Source: UBA1049 sp964525815 (GTDB lineage Bacteria > Bacillota > Clostridia > Oscillospirales > CAG-382). From it: 19,276 bases of DNA. How positions within the stretch are numbered: the stretch's first letter is position 1; each line of letters starts with the position of its first letter. The stretch spans positions 1 through 19,276 of the forward strand of contig CAZGJQ010000031.1 of assembly GCA_964525815.1 (NCBI GenBank). Reading direction: 5' to 3'. This document shows, in pieces, positions 8,189-15,744 of the stretch. The notes under the pieces were generated by a model that saw only the letters and a program-made list of their open reading frames with translations, made no database searches and was not told the DNA's origin. The position numbers and the translations under genes are program-made.

Positions 8189-9169
8189 ATGATTGAGCTT
8201 AAGGGAATATGTAAGAGCTTTAGGGTTGCAAGACGGGATACCGGCTTCGGCAAAGCGGTTAAGGCTCTTTTTAAGCGTGAATACGAAACGGTTAATGCGC
8301 TATCGGACGTGTCTTTTTCAATAAAAGACGGTGAGATGGTCGGTTACATAGGACCAAACGGCGCGGGGAAGAGCAGTACAGTCAAGATAATGAGCGGAAT
8401 ACTAACCCCCGACAGCGGCGAATGCGTTATCAACGGTTTTGTACCCTGGAAGGATAGGGTCAAGTATGTAACCCGAATCGGCGTAGTGTTCGGACAGCGC
8501 TCCCAGCTCTGGTGGGATGTTCCGGTCATTGATTCCTTTGAGCTGCTCAAGGATATATATAGAACGGATTCAAGGGTATATAAGAGTAACCTCTCCAAAA
8601 TGACCGAGCTGTTGCAGCTGGGCGATATAATCCGCACGCCGGCAAGGCAGCTCAGTCTTGGGCAGAGAATGCGCTGCGAAATAGCCGCATCGTTATTGCA
8701 CAATCCGGACATACTGTTTCTTGACGAGCCGACTATAGGGCTGGACGCAGTGTCCAAAATTGCGGTGCGTAATTTTATAAAAGAGCTAAACAAAGAAAGC
8801 GGGACCACAATTCTGCTGACAACCCACGATATGCAGGACATAGAGGCGCTAACAGAGCGTATAATATTAATCGGAAAGGGACGGATTCTGCTGGACGGCT
8901 CGCTCTCCGAGATGAAAAAACGCTGCTCCCAGAACAAGACCGTAATCGTCGAATACAGGTATGAACGGAAGGAGCTGACCCTACCGGAGGGAATGAGCCT
9001 TGTCAGCTCGGAGCAGGGACATGCCGTAATACTGCTGGACTGCTCGCTTATATCGGTTGCCAAAGCGGTTGAAAGCATAACGGCTCAGGCGGAGGTTTTT
9101 GATATTTCGGTTGCCGGTGCTACCGGAGAGGAAATGGTGGTGTCCCTTTACAAGGAGTTCGGCATATGA
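8189..9169 (+). CDS. ABC transporter ATP-binding protein (ABC-2 exporter type)
   Basis: The 326-residue ATPase of an ABC exporter. It has Walker A GPNGAGKS (residues 55-62), a Q-loop at FGQRSQLWWD (Gln103), signature LSLGQ (155-159), Walker B ILFLDE (175-180) and H-loop TTHD (His213). The insertion between residues 11 and 35 and the WWDVPVIDSF stretch are typical of the COG4586 group, which normally pairs with two ABC-2 permeases, as here. The C-terminal 90 residues are an accessory region found in exporter ATPases. ATG 8189 is chosen because GGAGG lies 5-9 bases before it and the homologous start MIELKGICKSF follows. An in-frame ATG at 8054 lies upstream of the promoter and would add 45 non-homologous residues. 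The substrate is unknown. Confidence 0.95.
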   Translation: MIELKGICKSFRVARRDTGFGKAVKALFKREYETVNALSDVSFSIKDGEMVGYIGPNGAGKSSTVKIMSGILTPDSGECVINGFVPWKDRVKYVTRIGVVFGQRSQLWWDVPVIDSFELLKDIYRTDSRVYKSNLSKMTELLQLGDIIRTPARQLSLGQRMRCEIAASLLHNPDILFLDEPTIGLDAVSKIAVRNFIKELNKESGTTILLTTHDMQDIEALTERIILIGKGRILLDGSLSEMKKRCSQNKTVIVEYRYERKELTLPEGMSLVSSEQGHAVILLDCSLISVAKAVESITAQAEVFDISVAGATGEEMVVSLYKEFGI

Positions 9170-9993
9170 TAAAAGGAAGTGTTTTAAGCGCAAAAAAATA
9201 CCTTACCTTCTTCAGAATCCAGTTCTCCGGTGGGCTGCAATACCGTGCTGCGGCACTGGGCGGAATAATTACCCAGTTTGCCTGGGGCAGCATGAGCCTG
9301 CTGCTTTACACAGCGTTTTATAAGACAAATGCAGGTGCCTTTCCCATGAGCTTTGAGGCGTTGTCCTCCTACATATGGATGCAGCAGGCTTTTTTGGGTC
9401 TGTTTATGATATGGTTCATGGATAACGAGTTATTCAATTTGATACGCAGCGGAAACGTCGCCTACGAGCTTGTCCGCCCCGTCGGTTTATATAGCATGTG
9501 GTTTATAAAGAATGCAGCGGGCAGGCTGGTTAAGACTGTGCTGCGGTGCTTTCCCATATTGATTGTCGCTGTTTTATTACCCGCTCCCTATTCAATTTCA
9601 CCGCCCGAGAGCATGGGAGTGTTTTTTATCTTCCTGCTGTCGCTGGTGCTTGCGTATATGGTCGTGAATGCGTTTTGCATGCTTATATATATCGCAACCT
9701 TTTTTACCATAAACTCAATGGGAATCCGGATAATCGCCCTTTCCTTGACCGAATTTTTGGCGGGCGGAGTGGTTCCCTTACCCTTTTTTCCGGACGGAAT
9801 AAGGCAAGCAGTCGAGCTTACGCCGTTCGCCTCCATGCAGAATTTGCCGCTCCGTATTTACGGAGGAGATATAGAGGGAAGCGGTATTATATACGGAATG
9901 CTTTTACAGGTGTTCTGGCTTGGCTTTTTGTTATTCACGGGGAAGCTGCTTATGAATAAGGCATTGCGTAAAACCGTGGTGCAGGGAGGCTGA
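9166..9993 (+). CDS. ABC-2 type permease, subunit 1
   Basis: A 275-residue integral membrane protein with about six hydrophobic segments (roughly residues 32-52, 70-88, 120-140, 150-185, 190-215 and 240-262) and a cytoplasmic N-terminus. GNVAYELVRPVGLY near residue 100 is a cytoplasmic loop motif of ABC-2 permeases of this group (COG4587/COG3694 type) and matches GEFDRAMTRPRNE in the next protein. ATG 9166 overlaps the ATPase stop in an ATGA, and AAGGAG at 9152-9157 lies inside the ATPase gene, so translation is probably coupled. It should form the export channel as a heterodimer with the next gene product. Confidence 0.88.
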   Translation: MIKGSVLSAKKYLTFFRIQFSGGLQYRAAALGGIITQFAWGSMSLLLYTAFYKTNAGAFPMSFEALSSYIWMQQAFLGLFMIWFMDNELFNLIRSGNVAYELVRPVGLYSMWFIKNAAGRLVKTVLRCFPILIVAVLLPAPYSISPPESMGVFFIFLLSLVLAYMVVNAFCMLIYIATFFTINSMGIRIIALSLTEFLAGGVVPLPFFPDGIRQAVELTPFASMQNLPLRIYGGDIEGSGIIYGMLLQVFWLGFLLFTGKLLMNKALRKTVVQGG

Positions 9994-9994
9994 T

Positions 9995-10771
9995 ATGAAG
10001 CTGTATACAAGGTTTTTTATTATCCACCTAAAGAGTCAGATGCAGTACAAGGCTTCATTCTTTATGACCGTTGCAGGACAGTTTTTACTCTCCTTTTCCG
10101 CATTTTTAGGCGTTTATTTTATGTTCGAGCGGTTTGGCAGCGTGGAGGGCTTTGAGTTCTCCGAGGTGCTGCTCTGCTTTGCGGTTGTTTTAATTGCGTT
10201 TTCGTTTGCGGAGTGCTTTGCAAGGGGGTTCGATACCTTTGCCACCGTTATCGGAAACGGTGAGTTTGACCGGGCGATGACCAGACCGCGCAATGAGATA
10301 TTCTTGGTTCTTGCTTCAAGAATGGAGCTTACCCGTATCGGTAGGTTAATTCAGGCAATAGTAATTCTTGCATATGCAATTCCGGCTTCCGGCGTAGTCT
10401 GGAGTGCGGATAAGATTTTGCTGCTTGTGCTTATGATAGCTTCGGGAGCGGTGATTTTTTCGGGGCTTTTTATTATTTATGCTGCGATCTGCTTCTTCAC
10501 AACCCAGGGATTGGAGTTCATGAATATTTTCACGGACGGAGGACGGGAGTTCGGGCGTTATCCCTTTGTCGTATACGGCAAAGGCGTTTTACGATTTTTT
10601 ACCTATATAATACCGCTTGCGCTTTTTCAGTATTATCCGCTTCTGTATCTGACCGGAAAAAGTGAAAATATGCTGCTGATGCTTCTGCCTCCTGCTGGGT
10701 GCCTGTTCATAGTTCCCTGCCTTGCTTTCTGGAGGGTAGGTATAAGGCATTACAAGTCCACCGGCTCATAA
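9995..10771 (+). CDS. ABC-2 type permease, subunit 2
   Basis: A 258-residue membrane protein with about six hydrophobic segments and the cytoplasmic motif GEFDRAMTRPRNE near residue 90, which marks it as the partner permease (DUF990/COG3694-like). It begins one base after the previous stop, with AGGGAGG at 9983-9989, five bases before the ATG. The three genes at 8189-10771 form one compact operon. No terminator is obvious after it, so some read-through into the DUF2156 gene is possible. Confidence 0.88.
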   Translation: MKLYTRFFIIHLKSQMQYKASFFMTVAGQFLLSFSAFLGVYFMFERFGSVEGFEFSEVLLCFAVVLIAFSFAECFARGFDTFATVIGNGEFDRAMTRPRNEIFLVLASRMELTRIGRLIQAIVILAYAIPASGVVWSADKILLLVLMIASGAVIFSGLFIIYAAICFFTTQGLEFMNIFTDGGREFGRYPFVVYGKGVLRFFTYIIPLALFQYYPLLYLTGKSENMLLMLLPPAGCLFIVPCLAFWRVGIRHYKSTGS

Positions 10772-10775
10772 GCAT

Positions 10776-10804
10776 TTGACTTGCGCGGTATATTTTGTTA
10801 TATT
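10776..10804 (+). promoter_or_regulatory. promoter of the DUF2156 gene
   Basis: TTGACT (5 of 6, 10776-10781), a 17-bp spacer and TATATT (5 of 6, 10799-10804), starting 5 bp after the permease stop and 31 bp before ATG 10836. Confidence 0.7.
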
Positions 10805-10835
10805 TATATAAAACAGAGAACCCAAAAGGATTATT

Positions 10836-11711
10836 ATGCTTACATTTAAAAAAATCGAGGAGAAAGACCTTGAAGCAATAAAAAAACACTTAAAGAAACA
10901 GCCCTTTAGAACATGCGACTTCACAATTTTCGGCATTTTTCTGTGGGCGGATCACTATAATTATGAGTATTGCGTGTACGAGGATACGTTCTTCCTGAAA
11001 GGACGCTCGGAGGAGGATATATGCGATTATGCCGTGCCCTTCGGCAGCCTGCCCACCGAAAAGGCAATAGAGATTCTGAGGGAATACTGTGCGGAAAAAG
11101 GGGGCAACTCCCGATTTAATTTTGTACCCCAGTCTGCGTTGAAGTATTTTGAGGGAGAAAAAATAAGGCAGCTTGAGGGCTGGTCGGACTATGTTTATGC
11201 GGCAGAGGACTTGAAAAACCTTAAGGGTCGTAAATTCAACAAAAAGCGCAACCGCCTCAATAAATTTATGCGCAGCTGTACCGATTGCAAATTTGAGCCT
11301 TTAACTCCGGAAAGAATCGATGAAGCAAGAGCCTTTTTTAAGGTATATTTGTCTGAGCACAGCAAGGAAGATGAGATGTTTGAGGCAGAGAGCCTGCTTA
11401 TAAAAAAAGCACTGGATTTCTTCTTTGAAATGGAGCAGACCGGAGGACTGCTGTATGTAAACGGAACAGCGGTCGCAATGACCATCGGCGAGGTTATCGG
11501 AGATACGCTGTATGTGCATGTGGAAAAAGCACTGCGGCAATACGACGGTGCTTACGAGGCGATTAATTACGCATATGCAAACAGGTTTGCCGTGGACGGA
11601 GTTAATTATATAAATCGGGAGGAGGACATGGGAGACGAGGGAATCCGTCAGGCAAAAATGGCCTACAATCCGATAGAAATGATAAACAAATATGAGGTAA
11701 GACTGAAATGA
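10836..11711 (+). CDS. DUF2156 protein, GNAT-fold acyl/aminoacyl-transferase-like
   Basis: A 291-residue cytoplasmic protein of the DUF2156 family (COG4866-like), related in fold to the C-terminal catalytic part of phosphatidylglycerol lysyltransferase and to FemXAB/GNAT transferases. Recognisable pieces are DYVY followed by LKNLKGRKFNKKRNRLNKF near residues 110-148, the GLLYVNGTAVAMTIGEVIGDTLYVHVEK strand pair near 210-230 (quoted in part: AMTIGEVIGDTLYVHVEK), and a final YINREEDMGDEGIRQAKMAY. It lacks the membrane half of MprF and so is soluble. The reaction is not established for this family. AAAGGA at 10825-10830 precedes the ATG. It is separate from the ABC operon by promoter but may be co-transcribed with it. 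Confidence 0.85.
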   Translation: MLTFKKIEEKDLEAIKKHLKKQPFRTCDFTIFGIFLWADHYNYEYCVYEDTFFLKGRSEEDICDYAVPFGSLPTEKAIEILREYCAEKGGNSRFNFVPQSALKYFEGEKIRQLEGWSDYVYAAEDLKNLKGRKFNKKRNRLNKFMRSCTDCKFEPLTPERIDEARAFFKVYLSEHSKEDEMFEAESLLIKKALDFFFEMEQTGGLLYVNGTAVAMTIGEVIGDTLYVHVEKALRQYDGAYEAINYAYANRFAVDGVNYINREEDMGDEGIRQAKMAYNPIEMINKYEVRLK

Positions 11712-11767
11712 AAACGGCAGACATAATAAAGCAGAGAAAGAGCATTCCGATTATAGGAGGAGTATAA
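11708..11767 (+). CDS. possible 19-codon ORF coupled to the DUF2156 gene
   Basis: ATG 11708 overlaps the DUF2156 stop in an ATGA and opens a 19-residue frame, MKTADIIKQRKSIPIIGGV, ending in TAA. The last eight codons form the left arm and loop of the terminator at 11741-11775. It may be a real coupled micropeptide, the stump of a lost downstream gene, or chance. There is no direct support for expression. It has no matching ribosome-binding site of its own, so translation would depend on coupling. Confidence 0.25.
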   Translation: MKTADIIKQRKSIPIIGGV

Positions 11768-11775
11768 TCGGTGCT
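11741..11775 (+). terminator. terminator after the DUF2156 gene
   Basis: The stem is AGCA-(TT bulge)-CCGATTATA paired with TATAATCGG-TGCT, loop GGAGGAG, followed by TTTGAGATTTTGTTTTCTTTTT. The loop is a perfect ribosome-binding-site-like GGAGGAG, but no start codon follows at usable distance. Confidence 0.75.
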
Positions 11776-11819
11776 TTGAGATTTTGTTTTCTTTTTGGCG
11801 TATGTTTTATTTATGTTAA

Positions 11820-11848
11820 TTGACAAAAAGAGACTTAAGTGGTAGAAT
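11820..11848 (+). promoter_or_regulatory. promoter of the CapA-like gene
   Basis: Consensus -35 TTGACA (11820-11825), a 17-bp spacer and -10 TAGAAT (5 of 6, 11843-11848), 32 bp before ATG 11881. Confidence 0.8.
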
Positions 11849-11880
11849 TAGGGCAATAAAATCAAGGAACAGGTACAGAC

Positions 11881-13233
11881 ATGAAAAAAGGCTTGTCAAC
11901 ATTTTTTACCGTTATATTCGTAATAGCCGTAGCGGCTGCGCTTGTGGTTATTATGCAGCATATCTCCTCCGAGCCTCTCGGACAAGAGTCGGCGGGCACG
12001 GATTCCTCTTCGGAGTACAGCGATGCATCGCAGGAAACAAGCAACCCGCATAATGCTTCGGAGGACACCTCGTCCGAGGATGAACCGCAGGACATTGTTA
12101 TAGATTTTTTGGCTTGTCCGGATAATATTATTCATCCCTCCGTTTACGCCGATGCAATTATTCGTGCTGCCGAAAAAAAAGGGATCGATCCAGTGTTTTA
12201 TCCTTTGGAAACAGCAGATTACGATTTTTATCCTATTTATAAGAATGTAGCTCCCCGCATAGCCCAGGCTGACCTTTCCTACATAAATGTGGAAACGCTT
12301 ATCGGCGGAAACGAGCTGGGAATCAAGGGTTACCCGAACTTTAACACCCCCGAGGCGCTCGGGGATGTGCTGTATGACTTAGAGTTCGATATTTTTAATG
12401 TGGCACATAACCATATGCTGGATTCCTGGGACGACCGGTATCTTAAGCATTGCTACAGCTTTTTCACCGAAAAAGGCGGCACGGTTATAGGGTATTACGA
12501 GAATGAAGCCGCTGTCGAAGATATAGTTATTGTAGAACGGGAAGGGATAAGGATTGCGTTTCTCGCTTATACAAGCCACACCAACGGAATTTCGCTTCCC
12601 TCCGGTTCAAGCACCTATATTCCGTATTTTAACGAGGCTCTTATAGAAAAACAGGTAAGCATAGCAAAACAGAATGCGGATATTATACTTGTAAGCGCAC
12701 ACTGGGGGATTGATGACACATACAATACAACCAGTCATCAGCGCACTTATGCCCAAAAGTTTATTGACCTTGGCGTGGATGTTGTCATCGGTATGGGTCC
12801 GCATGCCATACAGCCCATGGACTGGTTTGAGAACGAGGACGGACACAGAACCCTTTTGGTCTATTCGCTGGGCAACTTTGTTTCGGGCAGTCAGGATGCG
12901 TTTAATATGCTGGGCGGTATGCTGAGCTTTGATATTATAAAGGAGGCGGAGAGCGGAAAGGTATATATCGATAATGCGTTATTCACTCCCGTGGTTACCC
13001 ATTATACAAAACCTGGAGGAGGGGACATTAGCAAAGACACAGGACACAGAAATTACGAAATATACTATCTTGAGGACTACACGGATGAAATCGGAGCGGA
13101 TCACGGCACACATGATTGGGAGCGTACGAACAAGGCAACACTGATAGGCGGGAAGTTCTCAAGGGAAAACATGATTAACACCGTAAAAAAATTCATCCCC
13201 GAGGAGTTTCTGCCCGATTGGCTGAGGGAATAA
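11881..13233 (+). CDS. membrane-anchored CapA (poly-gamma-glutamate synthesis) family protein
   Basis: A 450-residue protein of the CapA/PGA_cap family, which has a calcineurin-like metallophosphoesterase fold and is linked to capsule (poly-gamma-glutamate) handling. Residues 5-25 are a single N-terminal membrane segment. Residues 35-70 are a Ser/Asp/Glu-rich linker. The catalytic-type domain fills about 72-380 with the family landmarks INVET (N136, E138), NVAHNHMLD (N173-D181), SAHWG (H274), GMGPH (H308) and YSLGNF (N332). No capB/capC partners are present, so it is an orphan; many orphan CapA genes in Clostridia have unassigned roles. The predicted location is the outer face of the membrane. 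ATG 11881 follows AAGGAA at 11864-11869, a rather distant ribosome-binding site, but the membrane segment directly after the ATG supports the start. Confidence 0.88.
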   Translation: MKKGLSTFFTVIFVIAVAAALVVIMQHISSEPLGQESAGTDSSSEYSDASQETSNPHNASEDTSSEDEPQDIVIDFLACPDNIIHPSVYADAIIRAAEKKGIDPVFYPLETADYDFYPIYKNVAPRIAQADLSYINVETLIGGNELGIKGYPNFNTPEALGDVLYDLEFDIFNVAHNHMLDSWDDRYLKHCYSFFTEKGGTVIGYYENEAAVEDIVIVEREGIRIAFLAYTSHTNGISLPSGSSTYIPYFNEALIEKQVSIAKQNADIILVSAHWGIDDTYNTTSHQRTYAQKFIDLGVDVVIGMGPHAIQPMDWFENEDGHRTLLVYSLGNFVSGSQDAFNMLGGMLSFDIIKEAESGKVYIDNALFTPVVTHYTKPGGGDISKDTGHRNYEIYYLEDYTDEIGADHGTHDWERTNKATLIGGKFSRENMINTVKKFIPEEFLPDWLRE

Positions 13234-13279
13234 AGAAAGCAGCTTCTCAATAAAATGATAGGCTATAAACAAGCACAAA

Positions 13280-13308
13280 AGAATCCGGAGCAATTCGCTC
13301 CGGATTCT
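13280..13308. terminator. terminator between convergent CapA and small membrane protein genes
   Basis: A perfect 12-bp stem AGAATCCGGAGC/GCTCCGGATTCT with loop AATTC. On the minus strand TTTTGTG follows, so it mainly serves the genes at 13328-14174. On the plus strand the T tract is poor, but the stem may still stop CapA transcription. Confidence 0.75.
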
Positions 13309-13327
13309 GTAGTTAGATCATTGTGAT

Positions 13328-13750
13328 TTAACGTCTTTTTCTTCTGCACAGGTGAACAATTAACGCCGAAATACCGTAAACAACCGCAAAAAGCAGGGTA
13401 GAGAAAAAGATAAACAGCACCTTGCTGGAAGGATCCTCTCCTACAGTGGCCATAAGTAAAAAGCAGAATAGCATAAAAGCATATAAAACAACAATATGCA
13501 ATGTCCATTTTGCGGCACTGGGCATTCTGTTAATACCGAAGATCAGAAATGAAAACCCGAACGCAAGTGAAAACAGGAGCAGCAGAGCAAAGTTTAATAG
13601 CAGCTCTCCCGCAAATTCGGAGATGGCTGTGTTGGTGTTATCCGAAGCCGCTGCGACGGCAGCCGCAAGGTACCCGATGGATAAAACCGTATACATCAGA
13701 AGAGCTCTGAACAGGCATCTCCTGTATTTTTGCACTTTTTCGGTGTTCAT
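13328..13750 (-). CDS. small four-helix membrane protein of unknown function
   Basis: A 140-residue protein I cannot assign to a family. It has four hydrophobic segments at about residues 12-35, 45-72, 82-102 and 108-132, a basic N-terminus and a very basic C-terminus (HLCRRKRR), so both ends are probably cytoplasmic. It starts four bases after the stop of the P-loop gene upstream and has no clear ribosome-binding site of its own, which suggests translational coupling and a related function. The coding status is supported by the coupling, the consistent hydrophobic pattern and the terminator just after the stop. Confidence 0.7.
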   Translation of the reverse strand: MNTEKVQKYRRCLFRALLMYTVLSIGYLAAAVAAASDNTNTAISEFAGELLLNFALLLLFSLAFGFSFLIFGINRMPSAAKWTLHIVVLYAFMLFCFLLMATVGEDPSSKVLFIFFSTLLFAVVYGISALIVHLCRRKRR

Positions 13751-13754
13751 AGCG

Positions 13755-14174
13755 TCAATGCGTATCCCTTATCATATTTTTTATGCCCGAAGGTACTTTA
13801 TCCGGCTCTACCGAAGCGGTAATAATGCACTTTATGTTATTCCTTCCGGTAATACTGTCTGTTTTTAATACAAAATCCTCAAAGTCGGCGATATTATCCT
13901 GGCAAATCTTCAAAGCGCTGTCGATAAAAATCTCGGTAACATCGTAGTTTGCGGCAAGTATTCCGCAGATAAAGCCGTAAAGAGTGGATGAATCGTTAAT
14001 GCTGTATTCTTTAGCATCCACAAGACGAGCCTGATACTTGATGTCATAGGTCAGCTTCCTTCCGTACTCAACGCATACAACCGCGCCGTGTGATTCCTTT
14101 GCTGCTCGGTTAACCTCGTTGATGAGCGCCTTGGTTTTTCCGGTTCCTTTTACGCCGACAATTAACTGCACCAT
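13755..14174 (-). CDS. small P-loop ATP/GTP-binding protein
   Basis: A 139-residue P-loop protein. Walker A is GVKGTGKT at residues 7-14, directly after the first strand. A Walker B-like strand, TEIFIDS, lies near residues 79-85, and a late strand (KCIITAS) ends near residue 122. The length is about that of a minimal P-loop domain with no extra modules. Similar clostridial proteins are, as I recall, often annotated as ATP-binding or 'twitching motility PilT-like', but nothing here suggests pili. GGAGG at 14183-14187 is eight bases from the ATG. It is followed by the coupled four-helix membrane protein. Confidence 0.8.
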   Translation of the reverse strand: MVQLIVGVKGTGKTKALINEVNRAAKESHGAVVCVEYGRKLTYDIKYQARLVDAKEYSINDSSTLYGFICGILAANYDVTEIFIDSALKICQDNIADFEDFVLKTDSITGRNNIKCIITASVEPDKVPSGIKNMIRDTH

Positions 14175-14208
14175 GATAAAAACCTCCGTTTATTATATGT
14201 TTCGGTTT

Positions 14209-14259
14209 AAGCGGCTTAATATAGGTTACTGCCTCGCAAAGCAGTATATTTTACCGCTT
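14209..14259. other. long imperfect inverted repeat between pgi and the P-loop gene
   Basis: An outer arm AAGCGG/CCGCTT (14209-14214, 14254-14259), a middle AATATA/TATATT and an inner ACTGC/GCAGT make a three-part stem with an 8-nt loop (CTCGCAAA). It lies between the pgi stop and the P-loop gene start. There is no T tract on either side, so it is not a standard terminator. Confidence 0.45.
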
Positions 14260-14313
14260 TCTTACTTATATTCTACTTTATCTTTATGAAAAAATCAACC
14301 CTAATCGGTATAT

Positions 14314-15657
14314 TTATTTCAGATTAAGAGCGTTTAGCTTTACTTCAAGAATCGCTCTTTTTTCCTCGTTGCCGGGCTTGCCGAGCAGAGCGAACATATT
14401 TTTCTTATATTTCTCAACACCGGGCTGATTAAAGGGGTTTACGCCCAGAATATAACCGGAGGCGGCACAGGAAAGGAAGAAGAAATATATAAGCTCACCC
14501 AGCGAAAACTCGTTTTTTTGCTCATATTCGACAACAATGCTCTCGGTGCCGCCGTCAGCGTGAGCAAGCAGCGTGCCCAAAAAGGCTTTTTCGTCAATGT
14601 CGCTCAAGGGCTCACCCATAAGATAATTCAAATCATCCGCATTGAGCTTGTCCGAGGGAACAACGGTTTTTTTATCCATAATCAATTGTCTGCATACTGT
14701 CTCGAACAATACCGGGGAGCCGTCCTGTATATATTGCCCGAGTGAATGCAAATCGGTGGAAAAAATAACGGAGGCGGGGAAGATACCCTTCTTTTCCTTG
14801 CCCTCACTCTCTCCAAACAGCTGCTTGTACCATTCTCCCATGTATCTGAACGAGGGGTCGTAGCTGACGAGCACCTCCACTCCCTTTCCTTTTTTTAGGA
14901 AGGCGTTACGAAGCAAGGCATATGTATATGCGGGGTTGTTAAGGCCGGTCGATAACAGCTCTTCCCGACAGGACGCAGCTCCCGCCATTAACGCATCGAT
15001 ATCCGCACCGCTTACAGCAATGGGAAGCAGCCCGACCGCTGTAAGCACGGAAAAGCGTCCTCCTATATCGTCGGGGATTATAAAGCACTCGTAGCCCTCG
15101 CTGTCCGCAATTCCCTTAAGAGCACCCCTCTCCTTGTCGGTGGTGGCATAAATCCTGTTTTTTAGCTCATCATCCGTATAACGCTTTTCTAAATAGTCCC
15201 GTACAAAGCGGAACGCAATCGCGCTTTCGGTTGTGGTACCCGATTTGGAAATAACGTTTACACTTACCCGCTTGCCCTCGCATAACGATAAAACCTGATT
15301 CAGCTCCTCCGATGAGAAGGAGTTTCCCAAGAAATAAATCTCGGGTCCGGTTTTTTTTAGCTGATTATAATACGCAGAGTACAGGAACTCTATTACGGCT
15401 CTCGCACCGAGGTAGCTTCCCCCGATACCCACAACCAAAAGAACGTCGCTGTCGCTTCTTATTTTTTTAGCTGCTATTTTTATTCTGTTGAATTCTTCAC
15501 GGTCATAATTTACCGGTAAATCTATCCATCCTGTGTATTCCGCACCTTTTCCGTTCTTGCTCCTGATTTTTTCATCCGCAGACGCAAGCAGAGGCCTAAG
15601 CTCGTTCAGCTCAGCCTCTGTAATGCTTTTTATATGAGAATAACGGAGTTTTATCAT
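14314..15657 (-). CDS. pgi: glucose-6-phosphate isomerase
   Basis: Interconverts glucose-6-phosphate and fructose-6-phosphate in glycolysis and gluconeogenesis, in the cytoplasm. The 447-residue length is that of the compact Gram-positive form. Landmarks: the phosphate-binding loop SKSGTTTESAIAFR near residues 137-150, the PGI signature DDIGGRFSVLTAVGLLP near 198-214, GESEGKEKKG with the catalytic-type Glu near 285, and the second signature NPFNQPGVEKYKK near 417-429. AAAGGA at 15666-15671 is eight bases before ATG 15657. It has its own perfect promoter and so is an independent unit, although no terminator separates it from the carboxypeptidase gene upstream. Confidence 0.97.
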   Translation of the reverse strand: MIKLRYSHIKSITEAELNELRPLLASADEKIRSKNGKGAEYTGWIDLPVNYDREEFNRIKIAAKKIRSDSDVLLVVGIGGSYLGARAVIEFLYSAYYNQLKKTGPEIYFLGNSFSSEELNQVLSLCEGKRVSVNVISKSGTTTESAIAFRFVRDYLEKRYTDDELKNRIYATTDKERGALKGIADSEGYECFIIPDDIGGRFSVLTAVGLLPIAVSGADIDALMAGAASCREELLSTGLNNPAYTYALLRNAFLKKGKGVEVLVSYDPSFRYMGEWYKQLFGESEGKEKKGIFPASVIFSTDLHSLGQYIQDGSPVLFETVCRQLIMDKKTVVPSDKLNADDLNYLMGEPLSDIDEKAFLGTLLAHADGGTESIVVEYEQKNEFSLGELIYFFFLSCAASGYILGVNPFNQPGVEKYKKNMFALLGKPGNEEKRAILEVKLNALNLK

Positions 15658-15689
15658 ATTATATATCCTTTGTGGTATTGTTTTCCTTA

Positions 15690-15718
15690 ATTATAAAATA
15701 TAACCCGGGTTTTGTCAA
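15690..15718 (-). promoter_or_regulatory. consensus promoter of pgi
   Basis: Perfect -35 TTGACA (15713-15718) and perfect -10 TATAAT (15690-15695) with a 17-bp spacer on the minus strand, 32 bases before the start codon. The spacer contains the palindrome AACCCGGGTT (15703-15712). Confidence 0.9.
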
Positions 15719-15744
15719 CCGCTTAAGAATCAATATTTACGGGC

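Noticed and set aside
8344..9078. Long open frame on the minus strand (244 codons) inside the ABC ATPase gene
   Set aside because: It is Ser-rich, without motifs, and antisense to a gene with all ABC signatures.
11881..13233. A poly-gamma-glutamate capsule locus
   Set aside because: Only a CapA-like gene is present; there is no capB, capC or capD in the window.
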